DNA from: Bacillota bacterium
GTDB lineage: Bacteria; Bacillota; Bacilli; Alicyclobacillales; SLC66
Reading direction: 5' to 3'
DNA length: 7,502 nt
NCBI GenBank assembly: GCA_021820825.1
Contig: JAKADD010000119.1
Span: 1-7,502, forward strand
Part shown: positions 1-5,929 of the stretch, one piece after another
Layout of the letters: each line of letters opens with the position of its first letter
How positions within the stretch are numbered: position 1 is the stretch's first letter
The notes under the pieces: model-generated
Databases searched by the model: none
Seen by the model: only the letters and a program-made list of their open reading frames with translations
What the model was told of the DNA's origin: nothing
Translations under genes and position numbers: made by a program

Positions 1-204
1 TGGATCGGTTGCAGGAACGGCGGTCTGGCATTCCAGGATCTCGTTCTCGCTGCCAGCCACCATAAAGTAACGTAGAACAAAAGACCCTCGCAGTTCCCGT
101 TCGTCTGTGGCAACCATTGTTACAAGCCGATACCCGGCTTGACCATAGCGGTCGCACAAAATTCCCAGTTCCTGCGGCGATGCGGTGACAATCTTTGGTT
201 TCAT
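1..204 (-). CDS. hyfG: Hydrogenase-4 large subunit HyfG/HycE-like, N-terminal NuoC-like domain (partial)
   Basis: Only the first 68 codons are in the window; the frame is open to position 1 and the gene continues beyond it. It starts at an ATG (204-202) that overlaps the last base of the hyfF stop (TGATG), with a purine-rich site (GGGAGGGAGAA) in front. The peptide contains a stretch, VATDERELRGSFVLRYF (about residues 34-50), that fits the 30-kDa NuoC-type domain at the N-terminus of HyfG/HycE, where E. coli has a similar NDERTLNGHYAVYY-like segment (from memory). In the family, this domain is fused to or followed by the NuoD-like catalytic large subunit that holds the NiFe site at the cytoplasmic face of the membrane complex. 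Its position as last visible gene of the operon supports the call. It could instead be a separate NuoC-like subunit, and the NiFe-binding CxxC motifs cannot be inspected here. Confidence 0.78.
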   Translation of the reverse strand, partial: MKPKIVTASPQELGILCDRYGQAGYRLVTMVATDERELRGSFVLRYFMVAGSENEILECQTAVPATDP

Positions 205-1676
205 CAGGGCGTTCTCCCTCCCAGCACCAGCGCTGCCTGATGGAAGAGCAACTGCAGCGAGTGCGGTATAAACACACCGAGCACAACCACAAACGACAGC
301 GGTATGAGCAGCGGCCAGGTGGTCCACGGGTCTATTGCGACGCGTCTTTCGTGTCCGGGCGCTTTACCGAACAGGATGCGGCCAGCCTGGTAAATGACCA
401 CGCCAAACATGGCGGCGAGCAGAAACAGAAAAATGATCGTAACAACAGCATGCTTATTTGCGAATCCGGCGGCAGCCAGTGCAAATTCGCTGGTAAAGAG
501 GGCAAATGGAGGAGCGCCCACCAAGGCGACTGTGGCAATGAGGAACACTGTGCCTGTAAAGGGGAATTTGCTTAAACCCCCACCCATTCGCCGCATGGTT
601 TTTGTGCCGTGGTATTGCACAAAATTGCCTGCTGCCATAAACAGCGTGGACTTGGTCATGGCGTGGTTGAACATCTGCAACACCACTGCCAGGAGTCCGG
701 CAGGACCGCCAATTCCGATTCCAAAGACGAGGATTCCCATTTGCTCCACACTGGAGAAAGCTAACATGCGTTTGATATCATTTTGCAGGAGCAGAAACGG
801 AAATGCGACCACAAGGGACAATAACCCAAATGCGAGAGTGGCATGCGACACAAAAGAGCCGCCGCCCGCGCGATCAACAATGATCACGATGCGTAGAATT
901 GCATACAATGCGGTGCTGAGCAATGCGCCTGACAGCATGGCGCTGATCGGCGATGGGGCTTGACTGTGAGCGTCCGGCAGCCAGAAGTGCATGGGCGCCA
1001 ATCCTACCTTGGTTCCGTATCCGACCAGAACAAGAACGAAGGCAAGCAGAAGCAGATGCATGGGCAACGGTCGCGTTGCCTGGTCCAAAAACGTAAAGTC
1101 CAGGCGATTGCTGGCGGATCCATACACATTTATAGAGGAACCATATAGAACAATGAGGCCCAGGAGAGCAAACGCGATGCCAACGCTGCATAGAATCAGA
1201 TACTTCCAGGCCGCCTCCAGGGCTTCTGCGCTTCTGTACAGAGCCACGAGATACGCAGACGCAATCGTGGTCGCTTCGATCGCGACCCATGCGATACCCA
1301 GGTTATTGACCATCGGAACAAAATACATGGTTGCCACGAATCCGTGAAACCACGCATAATAACTTCGCGTTTGCGCGCCTTTGAGTTCGCCGCGCCGCAG
1401 TTCCTGGCGAATATAGCCGATGGAGTGCAAGGCGGCTGTGAAGGAGACGACGCCGGTGATGAGCAGTATGAGAGCGCTGAGCGGATCGATAAAGAAAAAA
1501 TGCCCCAATGCGGAATATGCGCCGAGCGCGGTCACTTTCCATACCAGCCACAGGGTAACAGTGATGGAGACAACACTGCCAAGCAGATGAACCATCTCTC
1601 TATGATGCGGGCGTCTGGACACGGCGCATCCAAACGACGTCAGAAGGGGAACGGCCACCACTAAAATCGGCAACAT
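204..1676 (-). CDS. hyfF: Hydrogenase-4 component F, antiporter-like membrane subunit
   Basis: This is an integral membrane subunit of the NuoL/NuoM/MrpD family, expected to move protons or ions in a group 4 hydrogenase complex. The protein is 490 aa from the chosen ATG, slightly shorter than E. coli HyfF (about 526 aa), and hydrophobic throughout. Residues below are numbered from this ATG. A conserved Glu lies in a membrane helix (E134 in WVAIEATT). The central core GTKVGLAPMHFWLPDAHSQAPS (about 221-242) carries the helix-7 Lys (K223). K302 is in QNDIKRMLAFSS, followed by SVEQMG, and a late Glu lies in LFTSEF (E397). Those are the usual channel residues of the family. The frame also permits a GTG start at 1685 overlapping the hyfE stop. 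The ribosome binding site AGAGGG sits directly against that GTG but 8 bases before the ATG, so the ATG is preferred. The gene lies 5 bp after hyfE and overlaps hyfG by 1 bp. Confidence 0.92.
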   Translation of the reverse strand: MLPILVVAVPLLTSFGCAVSRRPHHREMVHLLGSVVSITVTLWLVWKVTALGAYSALGHFFFIDPLSALILLITGVVSFTAALHSIGYIRQELRRGELKGAQTRSYYAWFHGFVATMYFVPMVNNLGIAWVAIEATTIASAYLVALYRSAEALEAAWKYLILCSVGIAFALLGLIVLYGSSINVYGSASNRLDFTFLDQATRPLPMHLLLLAFVLVLVGYGTKVGLAPMHFWLPDAHSQAPSPISAMLSGALLSTALYAILRIVIIVDRAGGGSFVSHATLAFGLLSLVVAFPFLLLQNDIKRMLAFSSVEQMGILVFGIGIGGPAGLLAVVLQMFNHAMTKSTLFMAAGNFVQYHGTKTMRRMGGGLSKFPFTGTVFLIATVALVGAPPFALFTSEFALAAAGFANKHAVVTIIFLFLLAAMFGVVIYQAGRILFGKAPGHERRVAIDPWTTWPLLIPLSFVVVLGVFIPHSLQLLFHQAALVLGGRTP

Positions 1677-1681
1677 GTCGG

Positions 1682-1690
1682 TCACCCTCT
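1682..1690 (-). promoter_or_regulatory. Ribosome binding site deciding the hyfF start
   Basis: The minus strand reads AGAGGGTGA here, a good match to the anti-Shine-Dalgarno partner, with 5 bases (CCGAC) before the ATG at 1676-1674. For the GTG at 1685 the same site would overlap the start codon itself, so the site argues for the ATG. It also covers the end of hyfE, including its stop codon, so hyfF translation is probably coupled to hyfE. Confidence 0.6.
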
Positions 1691-2320
1691 CAATCGTTTC
1701 AATTTCTCGATGTTCATACTGGAAAACTGCTCATCCATACGCAGGGTCAAGGCGGCAATCAACACGACGATGACCAGCACATCGAGGAAAATGCCGATGT
1801 CAACCATGAACGGCATGCCCAGACTGGTCGATAGAGCCGCCAGGAACAGGCCGTTTTCAATCACGATAAGGCCAATGCCTTGCATCATGGCTTTCTGATG
1901 GGTGATCATGATGAGCACGCCGCTCAGAAGCATGCCTATGGCCACGGACAAATAGAGATTGGGCCCTTGCGCGGCGTCCAGTTGCGGCGTGACGTAGTAG
2001 CCGATCAACCACATGGCCAATACACCTACAATCAATAAATCACGGCCAAAGGCTTTTTCTGCCTGTCGATCGACGCCGACATGACGCAAAGCGCGATACA
2101 GGATGTACGGGATTGACCACGCCTTCACCAGCAGCGTCGCGCCGGCGATCCAGTACAGTTCAGGACGGCCGGACTGAACCGCCAGGGCAACCGTATAGAG
2201 CGCCAGCATGACGGATTGAAACGACAGCCACCGGATGGCCGATACGATGTAGCGGACAGCAATCAGCCAACTCGTGCTCCCAATTAAGGCGATCGTCAGA
2301 AAGTCAAACCAGACTTGCAT
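1682..2320 (-). CDS. hyfE: Hydrogenase-4 component E, NuoK-like membrane subunit
   Basis: A 212-aa, strongly hydrophobic protein, close to the 216 aa of E. coli HyfE. In this family the C-terminal part is related to NuoK/MrpC, a small membrane subunit that contributes to the ion path between the antiporter-like subunits and the HyfC anchor. Visible family features are TLLVKAWSIPYIL (62-74) with a Lys in the membrane, HQKAMMQGIGLIVIENGLFL (141-160) with the NuoK-type Glu (E155), and an Asp in the last helix (D180 in IFLDVLVI). The C-terminus is short and charged (NIEKLKRLRG). The ATG start has a clear site, AAAGGGTGG, 6 bases upstream. The gene lies 30 bp after hyfC and just before hyfF, the usual E-F order. 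The similar mycobacterial subunit is called HycP. Confidence 0.9.
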   Translation of the reverse strand: MQVWFDFLTIALIGSTSWLIAVRYIVSAIRWLSFQSVMLALYTVALAVQSGRPELYWIAGATLLVKAWSIPYILYRALRHVGVDRQAEKAFGRDLLIVGVLAMWLIGYYVTPQLDAAQGPNLYLSVAIGMLLSGVLIMITHQKAMMQGIGLIVIENGLFLAALSTSLGMPFMVDIGIFLDVLVIVVLIAALTLRMDEQFSSMNIEKLKRLRG

Positions 2321-2350
2321 GGATAGCCACCCTTTCGCAACAAAACTGTA

Positions 2351-3292
2351 TTACAGAACCGTATCAGCCAGCAGCGCCGCCATCGCCAGGAGCAGGGCGA
2401 AACTCAGATAACGCGGAACCATGAAGATGCGCATTTTGGCGGATACACTTTCGATGAAAGCCACGATGACGGCCAGAAGCAGACACTTTACGACCCAAAG
2501 CAGAAATCCGTAGGCGATTGCCATTACGCCGGTTCCTGACGTAATGCCCCAGGGAAAGAACACATCGATCAGAATGGTAAACCACAACATCTGGCGGATG
2601 TAGGCTCCCCATGTAACGAGGGCAAGATGGCGCCCCGTGAGTTCCAGAAGGAGGCCTTCGTGGATCATGGTCAATTCGAGATGCGTGTCCGGGTTGTCGA
2701 CAGGGAGTCGTCCGGTCTCCGCGAGTGCAACGAGAAACACCGCCACCATGGCCAACACGCGCGTAGGACTGAAAAACAGGCCCAGGTGCTGCTCAAGAGG
2801 CAGGCCAATCCCCGGCAGAGAAACTGGTGTCGCCGTCAGTCCCACCGCCAAAAGCGCCAGAAAAACTGTGGGCTCGGCCATAACTGCAAACAGCAGGTCC
2901 CGACTGGCCCCCATGCCCGCAAACGCGCTTCCCGAGTCAAGTCCAATGAGCACAAGCGAAAACCTTGCGCCTGTGAGTAAGTAGAACAGGACAAAAACAC
3001 TTCCTCCAGCGATGAGAAGTTCGGAAGAGAAAGTCGCCACCGGGAGGGCGGCCGCCGCACACACCGTCACCCCGGCCAGAAGGTAGGGCCCGAGACTGGT
3101 GATCCATGAGGATGAATCAGACAGGACGGAGCTCTTTGCCCAGTGTTTTCTCAGATCTCGATAAGGCTGCAGAGCGGCAGGTCCCTGGCGGCCTTGCATC
3201 ACGGCCTTGGTCTTTCTGATGACGCCCTGTAACAGCGGCGACAAGAGAATAATCGCGATCATCTGCGCTGCCGTTATGATGATTCCCTTCAT
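2351..3292 (-). CDS. hyfC: Hydrogenase-4 component C, NuoH-like membrane anchor (HycD/HyfC family)
   Basis: A 313-aa membrane protein, the same size as HyfC/HycD (about 307-322 aa). In group 4 hydrogenases this NuoH-related subunit docks the soluble catalytic arm to the membrane and links redox chemistry to the ion path. Diagnostic motifs are GRQGPAALQPYRDLRKHW (34-51), the cytoplasmic loop after helix 1; GASRDLLFAVMAEP (128-141); and ETGRLPVDNPDTHLELTMIH (192-211), with the conserved acidic residues of the NuoH-like cavity. The ATG start overlaps the hyfB stop as ATGA (4 bp), so translation is probably coupled; the ribosome site is weak (GGTGGTGG). The frame stays open far upstream to 3739, but that part lies antisense-free inside hyfB in another frame, is rich in charged residues and unlike the family, so the short start is right. 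Confidence 0.94.
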   Translation of the reverse strand: MKGIIITAAQMIAIILLSPLLQGVIRKTKAVMQGRQGPAALQPYRDLRKHWAKSSVLSDSSSWITSLGPYLLAGVTVCAAAALPVATFSSELLIAGGSVFVLFYLLTGARFSLVLIGLDSGSAFAGMGASRDLLFAVMAEPTVFLALLAVGLTATPVSLPGIGLPLEQHLGLFFSPTRVLAMVAVFLVALAETGRLPVDNPDTHLELTMIHEGLLLELTGRHLALVTWGAYIRQMLWFTILIDVFFPWGITSGTGVMAIAYGFLLWVVKCLLLAVIVAFIESVSAKMRIFMVPRYLSFALLLAMAALLADTVL

Positions 3293-5145
3293 CGCGCCAC
3301 CACCAGAAGAACGAGCAACGTCATGAACAGGTACAGGAGGTATGCTCGTACGTGACCATTTTGCACCCTTCGAAAAATGGTTGTCGTGCTGAGCACCAAC
3401 TGCCACAGCGGGCGGTACAGGTAGCGTATGGCGAGCGGCAACGCGGCCGCGTGAAAGACGCGCTGGACGGGCTGGGAAAATCCGGACGCCGTGTATGACA
3501 TGGCGGGTGACCGTTTTCCGCCGCACGTCCATGTTTGGACACGCGTAACGTCCGTCCGCCCCAGATACAGTCGCGGCAGCAGCCATGCGAGCGTCGCCGC
3601 TGCGGCGATAGCCGTATACAGGATGGGAATCGACCACATGGACAGATGCGGATCGAACCCATACCACAGCCTCCATGCGTGGAACTGCAGAGACTGCGGT
3701 AAGCCGCTTGCAATAAAATTGACTGCGGCGGGAGGCCATACGCCGGCTGCGATGATTACGAGCAGCCCCATTGCGAGACTGATGCGCATCGTAATGGGGG
3801 CCTCCCGTGCTTTTGCCGCGCCCTCAGATCTGGCGTCGGCGAGGAAACCGACGCCAAAGATGCGCAGCGCGCTAAACACAGTCAACGCTCCGGTCGTGAA
3901 AAACGCCAACAACGCAAGCATCGCAACGGCGCCCACGACGCTGTGCAGTTGAACAGCGGCGCTGCGGGCGAACGCCGAAAACAGCATCCATTCGCTGACG
4001 AACGCGCCTCCGGGGGGCAGGGCTGAGAATGACAACAGGCCGCCGAGGATCAAGGCGCTTGTCCACGGCATTGTTTTGATCAGGCCGCCCAACCTGTTCA
4101 GGGAGGCGGTGTGAGTCGCATGGATCACCGCCCCTGCACCATGGAAAAGCAGACTTTTAAAGAAGGCGTGACTGAAGGCCTGATAGATCGTCGCCGTCAG
4201 GGTGAATCCTGCCAGCACGGGTTGCTGAAGCGCCAATTCGATCAGCGTCATTCCTGTTCCGAGAAAGAGCAGCCCCATATTGTCAATGCTGCTGTAGGCG
4301 AGAATGCGTTTCAGATTCGTTTCCTGGCCCGCGTGAAGCGCTCCCAGAAAGGCGCTGACTGCGCCCGCTCCGGCAACCAGGACGCCCCACCATAGAAAGG
4401 GAGCGTGGAGCCAAAACACGCTCACAAGCAGGAATCCATATAAAGCGGTTTTGATCATGACGCCTGACATGAGCGCCGACACATGGCTGGGAGCAGCCGG
4501 GTGCGCTCTTGGCAGCCAGATATGAAGCGGCATGACGCCGGCTTTGGCGGCAAAACCAACGAAGGCGCTGAGAAACACCAGATCTTGCGCCATAGGGGGA
4601 ATTGTACTGGCCGACCTTGCGAATACCGCGAACTCATAACTGCCGGTATAGGCGTGCAGGATGAAAAACGCCGCCAGCAAAAAGGCGGCGCCGAGTTGTG
4701 TCATGGACGCGTAGATCAGCCCGGATTTGACGCTTTCGCGATCATGGTGATCATAGACGACCAGCAAATAGGAGACGATGGACATGAGTTCCCAGGCCAG
4801 GATAAATGTGAATACGTTCGCGGCTACGAAAACCGCCGCCATGGAAAGCAGAAAGCCGAGCAGTCCGACATCCAGCCAGACACCGTAGCGACGCGATTCG
4901 TATTGTTGACCATAGCCGATTCCGTACACGGCGGCGAGCACCCCGACGATACCGAGCATACAAAGAAACAGCCCGCCAAAGGGAGTGAGAGAAACGACAA
5001 CATGGACAGGTATGCCCGAGAGAATTTCGTAGTTTAGAATCGGAGACGCCAGAAACGCGTGACGCACAGTCAACCAGCCAAGCGCAACAATCGCCAACGA
5101 TAATAATCCGGCCAGTGTCGAGAGCAGAATATGCAGAGTTCGCAA
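3289..5145 (-). CDS. hyfB: Hydrogenase-4 component B, antiporter-like membrane subunit
   Basis: First structural gene of the operon: 618 aa against about 672 in E. coli HyfB and 608 in HycC. It belongs to the NuoL/NuoM/MrpD family and is the probable ion-pumping subunit distal to the anchor. Seen in the sequence: WELMSIVSYLLV (118-129) with the helix-5 Glu (E119); AAKAGVMPLHIWLPRAHPAA (199-218) with K201; SGVMIKTALYG (227-237) with K232; ETNLKRILAYSSIDNMG (275-291) with K279; FSHAFFKSLLFHGAG (324-338) with H326 and K330; and FVSEWMLF (382-389) with E385. The C-terminal WTCGGKRSP (539-547) and YTASGFSQPVQRVF (551-564) are typical of the HyfB/HycC branch rather than of complex I. The start is a TTG with GAAGGGG 8 bases upstream; the frame closes at a stop soon after with no ATG or GTG available. 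Expression is likely from the promoter at 5194-5222 and under the neighbouring TetR. Confidence 0.94.
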   Translation of the reverse strand: MRTLHILLSTLAGLLSLAIVALGWLTVRHAFLASPILNYEILSGIPVHVVVSLTPFGGLFLCMLGIVGVLAAVYGIGYGQQYESRRYGVWLDVGLLGFLLSMAAVFVAANVFTFILAWELMSIVSYLLVVYDHHDRESVKSGLIYASMTQLGAAFLLAAFFILHAYTGSYEFAVFARSASTIPPMAQDLVFLSAFVGFAAKAGVMPLHIWLPRAHPAAPSHVSALMSGVMIKTALYGFLLVSVFWLHAPFLWWGVLVAGAGAVSAFLGALHAGQETNLKRILAYSSIDNMGLLFLGTGMTLIELALQQPVLAGFTLTATIYQAFSHAFFKSLLFHGAGAVIHATHTASLNRLGGLIKTMPWTSALILGGLLSFSALPPGGAFVSEWMLFSAFARSAAVQLHSVVGAVAMLALLAFFTTGALTVFSALRIFGVGFLADARSEGAAKAREAPITMRISLAMGLLVIIAAGVWPPAAVNFIASGLPQSLQFHAWRLWYGFDPHLSMWSIPILYTAIAAAATLAWLLPRLYLGRTDVTRVQTWTCGGKRSPAMSYTASGFSQPVQRVFHAAALPLAIRYLYRPLWQLVLSTTTIFRRVQNGHVRAYLLYLFMTLLVLLVVAR

Positions 5146-5153
5146 ACCAAAAT

Positions 5154-5160
5154 CCCCTTC
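5154..5160 (-). promoter_or_regulatory. Ribosome binding site supporting the TTG start of hyfB
   Basis: The minus strand reads GAAGGGG, followed by 8 bases and then TTG (5145-5143). An in-frame stop (TAA, 5181-5179) lies upstream, and no ATG or GTG lies between it and this TTG in the same frame. The TTG is therefore the best start. Confidence 0.6.
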
Positions 5161-5163
5161 TAT

Positions 5164-5186
5164 TCTTATATTATAAAATTATAAGA
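5164..5186. promoter_or_regulatory. Inverted repeat, candidate operator in the hyfB leader
   Basis: The plus strand reads TCTTATA at 5164-5170 and TATAAGA at 5180-5186: perfect 7-bp inverted arms around a 9-bp AT-only centre. The repeat lies directly downstream of the predicted transcription start of hyfB and upstream of its ribosome binding site. Its size (23 bp) and position suit a TetR-type dimer operator. This is inference: AT-rich tracts give inverted repeats by chance, and no footprint is known. It could also affect the mRNA leader. Confidence 0.4.
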
Positions 5187-5193
5187 TATAGAT

Positions 5194-5222
5194 ATTGAAT
5201 CATTTGATTGCGGCGATGTCAA
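5194..5222 (-). promoter_or_regulatory. Promoter of the hyf operon (sigma-A type, extended -10)
   Basis: On the minus strand a perfect -35 TTGACA (5222-5217) is separated by 17 bp from TTCAAT (5199-5194). The -10 matches consensus at four of six bases and is preceded by TGA, the extended -10 motif. Transcription should begin near 5187. The promoter lies wholly between the tetR stop and hyfB, so the operon can be transcribed independently of tetR. Confidence 0.65.
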
Positions 5223-5236
5223 GGATTTGCGAATGA

Positions 5237-5824
5237 TCACTGACGGCGCAGGGAATTCACCAGCAACGAACAGAGGGGATCCGTCAGACTGTCCAGAGAT
5301 CGCTTCTCGGGACTCAGCAGGGTCATGAACAGGGCTTCATGGATCGCGCCCAGCCATGCGTAGGCGGTGAGTTCCACGTCAACCGGCATGATGGAGCCAT
5401 CGTCCACGGCGGTTTGCAGATGTTTCGCGATCAGATTGGCGAATTGGCGATGCGCCGCGTAGACATGCTGATCGAATATCTTGCCAAGGCCGGTCGCCTC
5501 CACAAACAGGAGCCGGGTTGCTTTTTCATGCCTTGAGAATGTTCCAAGAACTGTGTGCAGCGCTCCTTCAATCTTGTCAATTGCGCCGTGACGGGAGTCG
5601 ATCGCGTCTTCGACATCGCGAACAATGCGCTGCACAAGGGTTTGCAGCAGCGCCTCAAAAATCGCCTTCTTACTTGGAAAATGGAAATAGAAGGCCCCTT
5701 TGGACGTCTTTGATTCCTTGGCGATATCATCGATCAACGCGTTCGTATAGCCCTTTTCAGAAAATACGTCCATCGCTGCATCCAGGATGCGTCTATGGGT
5801 CGCTTCTTTGTCGCGATTGCGCAT
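5237..5824 (-). CDS. TetR/AcrR-family transcriptional regulator
   Basis: A 195-aa protein, the usual size for a TetR-family repressor. The N-terminal DNA-binding domain covers about residues 8-56: HRRILDAAMDVFSEKGYTNA (10-29), the helix-turn-helix IDDIAKESKTSKGAFYFHFP (31-50), then SKKAIFEALL. The recognition part KGAFYFHFPSK is a textbook TetR motif. The remaining 140 residues form the variable helical ligand-binding and dimerisation domain, which gives no clear ligand; it carries no obvious Cys-rich or haem motif. The ATG at 5824 has AGGAGG 11 bases upstream, slightly far but good. The longer open frame to 5887 adds residues unlike the family and would run through the inverted repeat. The gene is in the same orientation as hyfB and 91 bp ahead of it, so it is the likely local regulator of the hydrogenase operon. 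The target and inducer are unknown. Confidence 0.93.
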   Translation of the reverse strand: MRNRDKEATHRRILDAAMDVFSEKGYTNALIDDIAKESKTSKGAFYFHFPSKKAIFEALLQTLVQRIVRDVEDAIDSRHGAIDKIEGALHTVLGTFSRHEKATRLLFVEATGLGKIFDQHVYAAHRQFANLIAKHLQTAVDDGSIMPVDVELTAYAWLGAIHEALFMTLLSPEKRSLDSLTDPLCSLLVNSLRRQ

Positions 5825-5859
5825 TGTTAATCGTGCCTCCTGTGACTGTGACGGAACGC

Positions 5860-5924
5860 CTAGGGGAGCAGTGATAATCCAAATCACTGCGCCTGCATCG
5901 CGGACTTTATCACTGCTCCCCTAG
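5860..5924. repeat. Perfect 18-bp inverted repeat between ilvA and tetR
   Basis: The arm CTAGGGGAGCAGTGATAA at 5860-5877 is exactly the reverse complement of 5907-5924, around a 29-bp centre. The element starts 35 bp upstream of the tetR start codon and ends 5 bp after the ilvA stop. As RNA it would form an 18-bp stem, so it could act as the end of the ilvA transcript, but no run of T follows on either strand. The centre carries a further copy of the inner half-site, which fits a protein-binding region better than a simple terminator. A miniature mobile hairpin is another possibility; no target-site duplication was seen. Confidence 0.85.
5868..5890. promoter_or_regulatory. Candidate tetR operator, GCAGTGAT-N7-ATCACTGC
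   Basis: A perfect 8-bp inverted repeat with a 7-bp centre sits about 44 bp upstream of the tetR start. A third copy of the half-site ATCACTGC occurs at 5909-5916 inside the right arm of the larger repeat. The symmetry and 23-bp length suit a TetR dimer, which suggests autoregulation. That is inference from position and symmetry only. Confidence 0.4.
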
Positions 5925-5929
5925 CGCTG

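Noticed and set aside
394..963. Open frames on the plus strand antisense to hyfF (also 2627-2984, 3491-3952, 4483-5037 and 5970-6542)
   Set aside because: These are shadows of real genes: their composition is rich in Ser, Arg, Thr and Pro, they lack recognisable domains, and the opposite strand encodes clear family members.
3293..3739. Upstream extension of the hyfC frame (about 149 extra residues)
   Set aside because: It lies inside hyfB in another frame, is charged and not membrane-like, and HyfC homologues begin at the ATG at 3292, which also overlaps the hyfB stop by 4 bp.
5825..5887. Longer start for the TetR gene
   Set aside because: It adds 21 residues unlike the family and crosses the inverted repeat; the ATG at 5824 has AGGAGG upstream.
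5860..5924. Classical Rho-independent terminator for ilvA
   Set aside because: The stem is long and stable, but no T-rich tract follows on the minus strand and the 29-base loop is large; it is kept as an inverted repeat only.
5825..5929. Dedicated tetR promoter
   Set aside because: No convincing -35/-10 pair was found; GATTAT near the centre of the inverted repeat lacks a matching -35. tetR might be read through from ilvA.
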